Shown here in pieces: positions 1 through 8,474 of a stretch of 64,000 bases of DNA. The position numbers and the translations under genes were made by a program. Each line of letters opens with the position of its first letter. The stretch's first letter is position 1. Below the pieces are notes generated by a model, which ran no database searches, was not told the DNA's origin, and saw only the letters and a list, made by a program, of their open reading frames with translations. This stretch comes from JBBRGK01 sp036741355 (GTDB lineage: Bacteria; Chloroflexota; Dehalococcoidia; CAUJGQ01). The stretch is taken from NCBI GenBank assembly GCA_036741355.1, contig DAINSK010000018.1, forward strand, positions 1 through 64,000, written 5' to 3'.

Positions 1-1498
1 ACACCGCGCCTTCGCGGTCGTGCCCGCCGATCTCGCCGCTCACGTAGACGTCGGGCAGCGCCGCCGGTTTATCCGGGCGAACGTAAAAGCGCAGGTGCGT
101 GTATCCGGCGGTGGCCGTTCCCGGCGAGACGAGGCTGAGGCCGGCGTATGGAGCCAGGGTACTGACCTTGACAGACTGGTGCCCCGCGTGGGTAACGGAG
201 CTAGGAATCTCGATGCTGGCCTGCTTCGCGTCGCTACCGTTCGTCCAGCCGGCGCTGAGCCGGCCGGTGAAGATGAGCAGCGTCGATGGCGCACTCACGG
301 GTGAACCGTTTGTGGACGTTGCCGGACCCCCGGCGGGAACCGGGCTGTTACCCTGACGGGTTGCGACCGCAGCTTCGGCGACCACGGTTGCGAGGGGGCT
401 GACGTGCTTGCTGTTACCACGCGCCAATGCAGCGGCGGCGACGGCGATGGCTGCCAAGAGCGCGGCGCCGAGCGCCAAAGCAACGCGGCGGCTACGCCAT
501 GCCGGCGCAGTCGCGGAGAGTTGCGCGGTTGTCGTTGGAGTCTCTGAAGCGCCACCCGGGCCCGACTGGGCGGAGGGTGTCTGGGTTGTCACAGCTATTG
601 GAGCGACCGACGGTGGTCGCTGGGGCGCCGCGTACAGCACGGCCCCGGACGGCTCGAACGATTCGGTGGCTGCGGCGGCCAGCGCCGACACGAACGCGCC
701 GCAACTCTCGTAACGGTCATCAGGGCTCTGTGAAAGAACAACCAGGAGAACTCGTTCGACTGGCGGACTGACCAAAGCGCTGCGCGACCGGGGCAGCGGC
801 AGCGGTTCGTGGACCTGCTGCATCGCGACCGCCATAGGCGTCTCGGCAGAGAACGGTATGCTGCCCGTCAACATCTGAAAGGCGATGATGCCGAGCGCGT
901 ACTGGTCACAGCGGCCGTCTACGGTCCGTCCCAACACCTGCTCGGGGGCCATATACGCGGGAGTGCCGATCGACACGCTGGTCTCGGTGAGCGACGGCGC
1001 GTCCTCACTTCGGATTCCCGCCTGGAGGATACGCGCCAGGCCGAAATCCGCGACGATCGGCGTCCGATCATCGGTCAACAGGATGTTGCTCGGCTTAACG
1101 TCGCGATGCACGATGCCGCGCCCGTGCGCGAAATCGAGCGCCGACGCGACCGGCGACAACAACCGCACGACTTCTTCAGGCGGTATTGGCCTCCCCAGCA
1201 GATCTTTGAGCTCACCCCCGGTGATGTGCCGATAGGCGATGTATGCCTGTCCGTCGGCTTCTCCGTAATCGAACACCGTCAAGATATTGGCGTGTTCGAG
1301 CCGGGCGAGGACCTCGGCCTCTCTGCGGAAGCGGGCGCGAAACGTCTCTTTGTCGGCCAGGTCTGCGCCGATGACCTTGATCGCGACCTCGCGGCGGAGG
1401 CTCGGCTGGAAGGCGCGGTAGACGCTGGCCATTCCTCCCTGGCCGATGCGACCGAGGATGCGGTAAGGTCCGAACTCAGCGCCTTCCTGGAGAGCCAC
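1..1498 (-). CDS. Transmembrane Ser/Thr protein kinase (Hanks type) with extracellular beta-sandwich-like domain, partial
   Basis: The minus-strand frame is open from about 1498 to the left edge, so the C-terminus is missing. The N-terminal kinase domain shows the glycine loop GQGGMASVY, the VAIK lysine, the catalytic loop HRDVKPSN, DFG and an APE motif (GTPAYMAPEQ), so it should be an active kinase. A Pro/Ser/Thr-rich linker leads to one hydrophobic helix near residues 336-356. About 140 residues outside the membrane follow, containing a GWxxGS...HQSVKV...YAGLSL...YTHLRFYV pattern like carbohydrate-binding or expansin-tail beta-sandwiches. No PASTA repeats are seen. I chose the GTG at 1498 (product starts MALQEGAEFG) because upstream codons look non-coding. 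No strong ribosome site supports it, so the start is uncertain. It is divergent from the neighbouring serine hydrolase. Confidence 0.88.
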   Translation of the reverse strand, partial: MALQEGAEFGPYRILGRIGQGGMASVYRAFQPSLRREVAIKVIGADLADKETFRARFRREAEVLARLEHANILTVFDYGEADGQAYIAYRHITGGELKDLLGRPIPPEEVVRLLSPVASALDFAHGRGIVHRDVKPSNILLTDDRTPIVADFGLARILQAGIRSEDAPSLTETSVSIGTPAYMAPEQVLGRTVDGRCDQYALGIIAFQMLTGSIPFSAETPMAVAMQQVHEPLPLPRSRSALVSPPVERVLLVVLSQSPDDRYESCGAFVSALAAAATESFEPSGAVLYAAPQRPPSVAPIAVTTQTPSAQSGPGGASETPTTTAQLSATAPAWRSRRVALALGAALLAAIAVAAAALARGNSKHVSPLATVVAEAAVATRQGNSPVPAGGPATSTNGSPVSAPSTLLIFTGRLSAGWTNGSDAKQASIEIPSSVTHAGHQSVKVSTLAPYAGLSLVSPGTATAGYTHLRFYVRPDKPAALPDVYVSGEIGGHDREGAV

Positions 1499-1681
1499 GC
1501 GCACCACATCCCAAATGAGCGATCGAAGCCGGTTCCGCCGACCGCCCGCATCATACAACGACCAGCCTGCGTGAAGTGCGAGTCGGTTGACGGGCGACTT
1601 CGCCTTCTCTACGCTCGCGAGCGAGAGACGCGGGCGCATATTGGCGGTTTCGTGATGCCGGCCTCGCGGGCGGAGGGACGC

Positions 1682-2863
1682 ATGGATGACAGGGTCATCT
1701 CCGGTTTCTGCGACGACCGCTTCTTCCGCGTCAAAGACGAGTTTACGCGCAATCTCGCCGAACGGGGCGATGTTGGCGCCGCGGTGGCCGTCACGATCGG
1801 CGGCGCGCCGGCGGTTGACCTCTGGGGAGGCTGGCTCGACGAGCAGGGTACGCGTCGGTGGCAGCGTGACTCGATAGTGAACGTGTGGTCGGTCGGCAAA
1901 GCGGTGTCGGCCCTGTGCGTCCTCAGGCTGGTCGATCGCGGGCTTGTTGACCTCGACGCGCCGGTTGCGCGCTACTGGCCCGAGTTCGCGCAGGGCGGAA
2001 AGGGTTCCCTGCCCGTGCGCTACCTGCTCTCTCATCGGGCCGGTCTGCCGGCCGTACGCAAGCCGCTGCCACCCGGTGCGAACGTACTGAGCTGGCAAAC
2101 GATGACCGCGGCACTGGCGGAGCAGGAACCATGGTGGGAGCCGGGAATGCGGTTCGGTTACCACACCAACACGTTTGGTTTTTTGGCCGGCGAAATTGTA
2201 CGGCGGGTGGACGGCCGCAGCATTGGGGCATACGTCCGCGAGGAACTTGCCGAAGCGCTGGGGATCGACTTCTTGATCGGCTTCGGACCCGAGCACGACG
2301 GCCGCGTCGCCGACTGGATCGCCTATCGTCGGTCACCAGATGAAGAATCTCAACGCCCGTGGTTGGATCGAGATCCGGCGACGCTCGAAGGGCTGGACCT
2401 TGCGCGAATTCTCGCCTACCGCAACCCGCCGTCGCTACCGGACGGCGGCGTCAACACCCGCGTTTGGCGCGCCGCAGAGTACCCCTCGACCAACCCGCAC
2501 AGCAACGCCCGCGCAATTGCGCGCTTGTTCGGGGGCCTCGCCTGTGGCGGCCTGATCGATGGAAAGCAAATGCTTTCGCCGCGGACGATCGACCGCGCCA
2601 ACACGATCGAGGCGGACGGCGAGGACGTGATTCTTGGCCGGCCCAACCGCTTTGGCCTCGGGTTTCAGCTCACGATTCCCGGTGTGCGACCGCTCGGTCC
2701 GGGCCGTCGTTCCTTCGGCCACTACGGTAACGGCGCCGTCCTCGGTTTCGCCGACCCGGATGCCGGCGTCGGGTTCGGCTTCGTCTGCAACCGCGCCGGT
2801 CGTTCGTGGCGCGACCCGCGCAATATCGCCCTGATCGATGCCGTCTACGCATCGCTCGCGTGA
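1682..2863 (+). CDS. Class C beta-lactamase / penicillin-binding-like serine hydrolase (EstB type)
   Basis: The 393-aa product is a beta-lactamase-fold serine hydrolase. The nucleophile motif SxxK is in NVWSVGKAVSAL, a Tyr-containing motif is in RFGYHTNTFGFL, and the late His-Gly-like motif is in FGHYGNGAVLGF. Length and motif order fit EstB-type esterases and aminohydrolases rather than a secreted antibiotic-resistance enzyme; no signal peptide is visible, so it is probably cytoplasmic. The frame is open further upstream, but that part lies antisense to the kinase gene. The ATG at 1682 is preceded by GGAGGG four bases away and begins the family-like sequence. The substrate is unknown; short-chain esters or lactones are reasonable guesses. 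Confidence 0.9.
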   Translation: MDDRVISGFCDDRFFRVKDEFTRNLAERGDVGAAVAVTIGGAPAVDLWGGWLDEQGTRRWQRDSIVNVWSVGKAVSALCVLRLVDRGLVDLDAPVARYWPEFAQGGKGSLPVRYLLSHRAGLPAVRKPLPPGANVLSWQTMTAALAEQEPWWEPGMRFGYHTNTFGFLAGEIVRRVDGRSIGAYVREELAEALGIDFLIGFGPEHDGRVADWIAYRRSPDEESQRPWLDRDPATLEGLDLARILAYRNPPSLPDGGVNTRVWRAAEYPSTNPHSNARAIARLFGGLACGGLIDGKQMLSPRTIDRANTIEADGEDVILGRPNRFGLGFQLTIPGVRPLGPGRRSFGHYGNGAVLGFADPDAGVGFGFVCNRAGRSWRDPRNIALIDAVYASLA

Positions 2864-2915
2864 CCACGGCTCAGCCGGCGGCTGAAAAAAGAGCCGCAAT
2901 CGGGTGCCATAGCCG

Positions 2916-2944
2916 TTGGCAGCGCTCGGAAAGCCGAGTATACT
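2916..2944 (+). promoter_or_regulatory. Sigma70-type promoter of the marR-MFS operon
   Basis: TTGGCA (2916-2921) and TATACT (2939-2944) are separated by exactly 17 bp, a near-consensus housekeeping promoter. The expected start of transcription, near 2951, falls on the palindrome described next, just upstream of the MarR gene. Confidence 0.75.
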
Positions 2945-2950
2945 TAGGCT

Positions 2951-2962
2951 ACTAAGCTTAGT
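2951..2962. promoter_or_regulatory. Perfect 12-bp palindrome, likely MarR operator
   Basis: ACTAAGCTTAGT is a perfect palindrome centred on the predicted transcription start. An overlapping second inverted pair, CTTAG (2943-2947) and CTAAG (2952-2956), extends into the -10 box. MarR proteins usually bind palindromes that overlap their own promoter, so autorepression of the regulator and exporter is the likely role. Confidence 0.7.
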
Positions 2963-2975
2963 GGCCGAAGCATTC

Positions 2976-3431
2976 ATGATTCACACCTCGCCCGTTCCCT
3001 CGCGCTTCCAGCTCGACGTGGATCACGCGCCTTCGGCGCTGATCCGGCGCCTAAGCCGGAGGCTTCGCTATCGACTCGACGCCCGGCTCGAACGCTACGG
3101 GCTGACCTCTGTTCAATGGGGCGTAATCGCACATCTGGGTCGCGAGGACGGCCAGTCGCAGGCATGGCTGCAGCAGCGTCTGGCGATTGAAGGCGCGACG
3201 CTGACGCCGATCGTCCAGCGCCTGGAGCGCGACGGCTGGATTCGCCGTGGCAGCGACCCAATCGACCGGCGCCGACAGTTGGTCTGGCTCACACCGCGCA
3301 GCCTTGAAGCGATGTCAGAGATCGCCGATGAGGTCGAGAAGTACCGGCAGGAGTCGCTGCGAGACTTTTCCGACGAAGAGACCGCGCTCTTCACCGTGTT
3401 CCTCGCCCGGATGGAGGCGAACTTGCTGTGA
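2976..3431 (+). CDS. MarR-family transcriptional regulator
   Basis: This is a 151-aa winged-helix repressor. The DNA-binding core runs from LTSVQWGVIAHLGRED through the recognition-helix region to the wing DPIDRRRQLVWLTP, the classic MarR D-x-R-D/R-x-R wing pattern. The frame can be extended upstream to 2916, but this would place the promoter and palindrome inside the gene. I therefore chose the ATG at 2976; an in-frame GTG at 2961 is an alternative. The stop codon overlaps the start of the exporter gene by four bases (GTGA), so the two are translationally coupled. It probably controls export of a small lipophilic compound; the ligand is unknown. Confidence 0.9.
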   Translation: MIHTSPVPSRFQLDVDHAPSALIRRLSRRLRYRLDARLERYGLTSVQWGVIAHLGREDGQSQAWLQQRLAIEGATLTPIVQRLERDGWIRRGSDPIDRRRQLVWLTPRSLEAMSEIADEVEKYRQESLRDFSDEETALFTVFLARMEANLL

Positions 3432-4768
3432 GCAGCATGGCGCGCGGCTTCAGCGCTTTTCGCCATCCCAACTATCGGCTGTACTTCGCCGGGCAATCGC
3501 TTTCGCTCATCGGCACCTGGATGCAGATCATCGCCCAGGCATGGCTCGTACTAAAGCTCACCAACTCCGCCGCCGACCTCGGACTCGTCCTGGCGCTGCA
3601 GAGCTTGCCGATCCTGTTCATTGGCGCCTTCGGCGGCGTTTTCGCCGATCGCTGGCCGAAGCGGCGCTTGATGGTGGCGACGCAGAGCACGGCGATGCTG
3701 CTGGCGTTCGTCCTCGGCGTGCTGGTTTCAACGCATGCCATCCAGATCTGGCACGTATACGTCCTGGCTACGCTGCTCGGCATGTCTACTGCCATCGACG
3801 CGCCGGTACGCCAATCATTCGTGGTAGAGATGGTCGGGCGCGCCGACCTGATGAACGCCGTCGCATTGAACTCGATGACCTACAACGGTGCCCGAATCGT
3901 CGGTCCTGCCGTCGCCGGTATTCTAATCGGGCTGGTCGGAGTGACGAGCAGCTTTTTCATCAACGGGATCAGCTTCCTGTTCGTCATCGGTGGGTTGCTG
4001 CTAATGCGCCCCGACCGGTTCTTCCGTGCGGAGGTGGCACCGCGGGTGTCCATGCGGCGCAGCCTTTCGGCCGGCTTCCAGTATGTGCGCACTTCCGCGA
4101 CGGCGCTCACCCTCATTGGGCTGGTCGGCGTGCTTGGGATGTTTGCGTTCAATACGAACGTGCTCCTGCCCCTGTTTGCGCAGAACGTCCTCCATGTGGG
4201 AGCCACCGGCCTGGGCGTCCTTTTTTCGGCCATGGGACTTGGCTCAGTGACCGCCGGAATGTATGCCGCTTTTACACAGAAGGTGGCCTGGTCGCGCATC
4301 ATCGTGGGCGCGATGGGCATGGGCATCGCCGAGCTCGGCTTTGCCTTCTCGCGCAGCTATCCACTCTCGATCCTGTTGATGCTGCTTACCGGCCTGTCGA
4401 TGCACACATTCTTTACGTCGGCCAACACCGGCATCCAGCAGCGGGTGCCCGACCACCTGCGCGGGCGCGTCATGGGGATATACATGACCGTGAATATGGG
4501 CACCATGCCGTTCGGGAACCTGGCTTCCGGCGGCATCGCCGCCGCGTTCGGCGCGCCGGCCGCGATGGCCGCGGGAGCGGTTGCGGCGCTCGCCGGTCTG
4601 GCGGGCATCGGCGCCGTGATCCTCGTAAAGCGGTCCACCGCCGACTTCAGATTGGCGCCGGACGAATCCGTCAGCGTGGGGGAGGGCGGCGTGCAGTCGC
4701 CCGCGGCCGACGGCCGTAGCATGGGAGCCCAGAGACAAACGGCGACAGGCGCCGGGCGCGCCGGATAA
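3428..4768 (+). CDS. MFS transporter, MFS_3 / EntS-like drug or metabolite exporter
   Basis: The 446-aa protein has about 12 hydrophobic segments. After a short cytoplasmic N-terminus (FRHPNYRLYFAGQSLSLIG) comes the loop 2-3 signature GGVFADRWPKRR. The family is proton-driven efflux pumps of the MFS_3 (enterobactin exporter) type in the inner membrane. The GTG start overlaps the marR stop by four bases; an ATG at 3437 is a second choice. The coupled arrangement with a MarR repressor suggests substrate-inducible efflux. The Pro/Gly-rich C-terminal tail beyond about residue 410 is not part of the transporter core. Confidence 0.9.
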   Translation: MSSMARGFSAFRHPNYRLYFAGQSLSLIGTWMQIIAQAWLVLKLTNSAADLGLVLALQSLPILFIGAFGGVFADRWPKRRLMVATQSTAMLLAFVLGVLVSTHAIQIWHVYVLATLLGMSTAIDAPVRQSFVVEMVGRADLMNAVALNSMTYNGARIVGPAVAGILIGLVGVTSSFFINGISFLFVIGGLLLMRPDRFFRAEVAPRVSMRRSLSAGFQYVRTSATALTLIGLVGVLGMFAFNTNVLLPLFAQNVLHVGATGLGVLFSAMGLGSVTAGMYAAFTQKVAWSRIIVGAMGMGIAELGFAFSRSYPLSILLMLLTGLSMHTFFTSANTGIQQRVPDHLRGRVMGIYMTVNMGTMPFGNLASGGIAAAFGAPAAMAAGAVAALAGLAGIGAVILVKRSTADFRLAPDESVSVGEGGVQSPAADGRSMGAQRQTATGAGRAG

Positions 4769-4786
4769 AGCCCCGAGAGTGAGCGG

Positions 4787-6007
4787 ATGCAGATCCTTAT
4801 CGCCGGAGGCGGCATCGGCGGGCTGACCGCCGCGCTTGCCTTGCGCCGGGCCGGCTTAGACGCTCACGTCTATGAACAGGCGAGCGTGCTGAGAGAAGTT
4901 GGCGCCGGGGTGCAAACCGCACCCAACGCCGTCAAAGTGCTGCACGGGCTCGGCCTGGCCGCGCCGCTTGCTGAGGTCGCGGTCGTGCCGCTCTCCATCG
5001 ATTCGCGGGACTGGCAGACCGGTGAAATCCTCGGCCGCGTGCCGCTGGCGGAGGCCGCGCTTGTCCGTTACAGCGCGCCGTACTATCACCTGCACCGCGC
5101 CGACCTCCACGACGTGCTCCGCGCCGGCCTCGGGGACGCGCACATTACGCTTGGTGCGCGCTGCGTCGGCGTCGAGCAGGATGGCGATCGCGTTACATTA
5201 CGCTTCGCAAACGGCCGTTCCGCTGCCGGCGACGTGCTTATCGGCGCCGACGGCGTTCATTCCGTCGTGCGCGACTACGTCGCCGGGCCCGACAAAGCGG
5301 TATGGTCGCGGCAGATCGCCTGGCGCGGCCTGGCGCCCGCCGAAGTCGGACATAAGATAGGGCTGGAATCACGCAGCCATTCGTTCTGGGGACCGCGCCG
5401 GCAGTTTGTGACCTACTATGTCTCGGCCGGTCGCCTGGTGAACTGGGTCGGCAACGTTCAGACCGACGCCGATTGGCGTGAGGAATCGTGGTCGGCGCGC
5501 GGAGATCGCGAAGAAGCGCTCGCGGAATACGCGGGCTGGCATCCGCAGGTGCGGGCGCTGATTGAGAATACCGGCGAGGTCTATAAGTGGGCGCTGTATG
5601 ACCGCCCGCCGCTCGCGGAGTGGACGAGGGGTCGCGTAACCCTGCTGGGAGACGCCGCCCACGCAATGCTGCCGTACCTGGCACAGGGGGCGGGACAGAG
5701 CATCGAGGATGCCTACGTGCTCGCGGCCTGCCTGGAACGGAACCGCGATGACCCGCAACAAGGGCTGCAGAACTACGCCGCATTGCGGCGCGATCGTACT
5801 GCCGCCATGCAGGCCGGATCGCGCGAGGCGGGTCGCACGATGCACCTCGTCGACCCGGATGCGGTCCGCGTCCGCAACGAGCGAATGCGTAGCGATCCGG
5901 CGGCGCACGTCGCCCGCTATGACTGGATCTACGGCTACGATGTGAATGAGGCGCTGGCTGTTCCAGATATAGTGCAGTCGAGTAGTATCTGCTGCGGGCC
6001 GGGATGA
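4787..6007 (+). CDS. FAD-dependent aromatic-ring monooxygenase, salicylate-hydroxylase-like
   Basis: The 406-aa class A flavoprotein monooxygenase has an N-terminal Rossmann dinucleotide motif (ILIAGGGIGGLTAALALRR), a central DG motif (VLIGADGVHSVVR) and the C-terminal FAD/ribityl motif GDAAHAMLPYLAQGAG. Enzymes of this family use NAD(P)H and O2 to hydroxylate or decarboxylatively hydroxylate aromatic acids. It lies 18 bp after the exporter and begins a same-strand run of oxidoreductases and hydrolases, which suggests a ring-hydroxylation step in a degradation pathway. The exact substrate cannot be read from sequence. Confidence 0.9.
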   Translation: MQILIAGGGIGGLTAALALRRAGLDAHVYEQASVLREVGAGVQTAPNAVKVLHGLGLAAPLAEVAVVPLSIDSRDWQTGEILGRVPLAEAALVRYSAPYYHLHRADLHDVLRAGLGDAHITLGARCVGVEQDGDRVTLRFANGRSAAGDVLIGADGVHSVVRDYVAGPDKAVWSRQIAWRGLAPAEVGHKIGLESRSHSFWGPRRQFVTYYVSAGRLVNWVGNVQTDADWREESWSARGDREEALAEYAGWHPQVRALIENTGEVYKWALYDRPPLAEWTRGRVTLLGDAAHAMLPYLAQGAGQSIEDAYVLAACLERNRDDPQQGLQNYAALRRDRTAAMQAGSREAGRTMHLVDPDAVRVRNERMRSDPAAHVARYDWIYGYDVNEALAVPDIVQSSSICCGPG

Positions 6008-6053
6008 TAGCTGAGACTTATCACTGCGGTAACGACAGTGGAGGGAATACGCG

Positions 6054-6380
6054 ATGTTGTATGAGCTGAGGACGTACGAGGTCCTGCCGGGACGCATGCC
6101 CGCGCTGAACAAGCGGTTCGCCGAAGTTACGATGGACCTGTTCAAACGGCATGATATGGAGGTCGTCGGTTTCTGGACCAATGAGATCGGCGGATACAGC
6201 AACGAGCTCATCTACATGATGCGGTTTGACGACATGGGCGACCGCGAGCGGAAGTGGGCGGAGTTCGGCGCAGACAAGGAATGGCAGACTGCACGTGCCG
6301 CCTCGGAGCAGGACGGGCCGATCCTGAACCGCATACGGGCCCAGTTCTTGAGGCCGACGTCGTACTCACCGCTTACGTAG
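6054..6380 (+). CDS. NIPSNAP family protein
   Basis: This 108-aa protein starts MLYELRTYEVLPGRMPALN, the hallmark of the NIPSNAP fold (a dimeric ferredoxin-like alpha/beta barrel). Bacterial NIPSNAPs often sit in catabolic operons but their biochemical role is poorly defined. GGAGGG lies eight bases before the ATG. It sits 46 bp after the monooxygenase gene and is probably co-transcribed with it. Confidence 0.9.
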   Translation: MLYELRTYEVLPGRMPALNKRFAEVTMDLFKRHDMEVVGFWTNEIGGYSNELIYMMRFDDMGDRERKWAEFGADKEWQTARAASEQDGPILNRIRAQFLRPTSYSPLT

Positions 6381-6479
6381 CACGCGGGCGCCCCGGTGTC
6401 GTCGCGTGCGTCGCACCGCTTGACAGTCAACCGTGCGCCCATCACGCTGCCGGTGTAGCACCATTGCGGAGGACGGGTC

Positions 6480-7340
6480 ATGATCGCGAAGCAACCGTTT
6501 GGCAGCACCGGACACGAGAGTACGCGTACGATCTTCGGCGCGGCGGCGCTGGCGCGCGTCACGCAGGACGTCGCGGACCAGACGCTCGCGCTCCTGATCG
6601 AGCACGGCGTCAACCACATCGACACGGCGGCGAGTTACGGGGAGTCCGAGCTGCGCGTCGGACCGTGGATGGCGGAGCACCGCGGCCGCTTCTTTCTCGC
6701 AACCAAGACAGGGGAGCGGACCTACCAGGGCGCCCGCGACCAGATCCGCCGCTCGCTGGAACGGCTGCGCGTCGACCACGTGGACCTCATCCAACTGCAC
6801 AACCTCGTGGACGAAGAGCAGTGGCAGACGGCGATGGGGTCCGGCGGCGCCTTGGAGGCGGCGATCGAGGCGCGCACGGACGGTCTGGTGCGCTTCATCG
6901 GCGTCACGGGCCACGGCGTCCAGGCGCCGATGATGCACCGTCGCAGCCTGGAGCGCTTCGCGTTCGATTCGATCCTCACGCCGTACAACTTTCCGATGAT
7001 GCAGAATCCCCAGTACGCCGCAGACTTGGATGCGCTGGTTGCGCTTTGTCAGGAGCGCGGTGTCGCCGTGCAAACGATCAAGGCGATCACACTGGCTCCG
7101 TGGGCGGAGGGCCAGGAGCGGACTGCAACCACCTGGTATGAACCGCTACGCGAACAGGCAGACATCGACCGCGCTGTATCCTGGGTGCTAGGCCGCCCCG
7201 GTGTTTTTCTGAACACGGTGGGCGATGTGTCGATCCTCCCCGCTGTCTTTACAGCCGCTGAGCATACCGGTGCTCGCCCTTCCGACGACGAGATGGTAGC
7301 GCTGGTGCAGGGCCGTCGCATGGCGCCGCTGTTTACGTAG
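6480..7340 (+). CDS. Aldo/keto reductase
   Basis: This 286-aa NADP-dependent TIM-barrel reductase has the catalytic tetrad positions visible: Asp and Tyr in HIDTAASYGES, Lys in LATKTGERT and His in LIQLHNLVDE. It is slightly shorter than typical family members (300-340 aa). A GGAGGACGG ribosome site precedes the ATG. It could reduce a ketone or aldehyde intermediate of the surrounding pathway. The 99 bp before it show no strong promoter. Confidence 0.9.
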   Translation: MIAKQPFGSTGHESTRTIFGAAALARVTQDVADQTLALLIEHGVNHIDTAASYGESELRVGPWMAEHRGRFFLATKTGERTYQGARDQIRRSLERLRVDHVDLIQLHNLVDEEQWQTAMGSGGALEAAIEARTDGLVRFIGVTGHGVQAPMMHRRSLERFAFDSILTPYNFPMMQNPQYAADLDALVALCQERGVAVQTIKAITLAPWAEGQERTATTWYEPLREQADIDRAVSWVLGRPGVFLNTVGDVSILPAVFTAAEHTGARPSDDEMVALVQGRRMAPLFT

Positions 7341-7357
7341 TGGTTTAGGGGGAAACC

Positions 7358-8416
7358 GTGTCCACCGGACAAGACACGCGTATCGCGGCCGCCGGCGCAG
7401 AGCCTTCAAGGGGACCCCTCCAATTCGGCGTGCTGCAGTTCTTCTCGTGGCCCAACCGTTCCGTGCCGTTGCAAACGGTCTACGCCCGCGCCCTCGAGCG
7501 GATCGATCGGATGGAGAGCTCCGGCGGCTACGATGCGGTGTGGCTGGCCGAGCACCACTTCAACACCTATTCGGTCTGCCCGTCGGTGCACCTCATGGGG
7601 ATGCAGGTGGCGGCTCGGACGAAGCGGCTGAGGATCGGCACCGCTGTAACGCTTGCCGCGATGTACCATCCGCTTCGCCTTGCGGAAGAGGTCGCATTGC
7701 TCGACGTACTGTCCGGCGGCCGCGTCAACTGGGGTGCCGGCCGGGGCAATGACCCGGTTGAATTCGGGGTCTTTGGACTCGACCGCGACAGCAGCTACGC
7801 CAGGTTCCGGGAGCACGTCGACGTCGTTCTGCATGCCTGGCGCGACGAGCGCCTGACGTATGACGGCGAATTCATCCATGTGCGCGACGTGGAAGTACTG
7901 CCGAAGCCGCTGCAGAAACCGCACCCGCCGGTATGGATGGCGGCTTCGTCCCCTGAAGCCATCGCCTGGGCGGCGTCGGAGGGCCACTCGATCCTGATGG
8001 ACCCACACTCGTCACACGTCGATATCGGCCGCAAGTTCGACGGCTACAAAGCCGGGCTGAAGTCCGCGGGGCACTCGCCCCTGGGTCGTACTACACCGAT
8101 CGCAAGGCTGATCGCCGTGGCCCCCACCGACGAAGAAGCGCGCGCAGTGGCCCGGCGGGGCGCCCAGTGGACGGTGACGTCCTACGTCAAAACCAACCGT
8201 CCGTCGTCGACCGGTGAAGCTATCGATCCGATCGACCGCTACGTGAACGAAGTAATCATCCACGGCAGCCCCAAGCGCGTGGTGGACCAACTGGTGCGTC
8301 TTCGCGAAGAGATTGGGCTCGACTACCTCCTGTGTGCGCCGCTCAGCCACCAGTCGTTTCTGCTCATGACCGATGAGGTCATTCCCGCAATGGCCCGCGT
8401 GGCCGGGACCCTCTAG
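7358..8416 (+). CDS. LLM-class (luciferase-like) flavin-dependent monooxygenase
   Basis: This 352-aa bacterial-luciferase-like TIM barrel has the family signatures YDAVWLAEHHF, IGTAVTLAAMYHPLRLAEEV and the phosphate-binding GGRVNWGAGRG. Enzymes of this type use reduced FMN or F420 to oxygenate or dehydrogenate substrates, including Baeyer-Villiger-type reactions. The GTG start has AGGGGG six bases upstream. It is 17 bp from the aldo/keto reductase gene and clearly in the same operon. The specific cofactor (FMN or F420) is not decided by the motifs I can see. Confidence 0.9.
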   Translation: MSTGQDTRIAAAGAEPSRGPLQFGVLQFFSWPNRSVPLQTVYARALERIDRMESSGGYDAVWLAEHHFNTYSVCPSVHLMGMQVAARTKRLRIGTAVTLAAMYHPLRLAEEVALLDVLSGGRVNWGAGRGNDPVEFGVFGLDRDSSYARFREHVDVVLHAWRDERLTYDGEFIHVRDVEVLPKPLQKPHPPVWMAASSPEAIAWAASEGHSILMDPHSSHVDIGRKFDGYKAGLKSAGHSPLGRTTPIARLIAVAPTDEEARAVARRGAQWTVTSYVKTNRPSSTGEAIDPIDRYVNEVIIHGSPKRVVDQLVRLREEIGLDYLLCAPLSHQSFLLMTDEVIPAMARVAGTL

Positions 8417-8474
8417 TGGCGCGGACGGTCGTACAGAGAATCGCATCAATTAATCGTGACTGAGGAGGCGCCAC

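Noticed and set aside
809..1681. Long plus-strand frame continuous with the serine hydrolase
   Set aside because: It is antisense to a clear kinase domain (HRDVKPSN, DFG), and a good ribosome site lies at 1672, so the hydrolase starts at 1682.
2864..2915. Possible terminator after the serine hydrolase
   Set aside because: Stem is short (AGCCG/CGGCT) and followed by A residues, not T, in the plus direction.
3247..4719. 490-codon plus-strand frame across the MFS gene
   Set aside because: Arg/His-rich shadow of the transporter in another frame, overlapping the 3' end of marR; no family similarity.
6254..7141. 295-codon plus-strand frame across the NIPSNAP/aldo-keto region
   Set aside because: Its product is Arg/Gly-rich with no motifs and it is out of frame with two recognisable genes.
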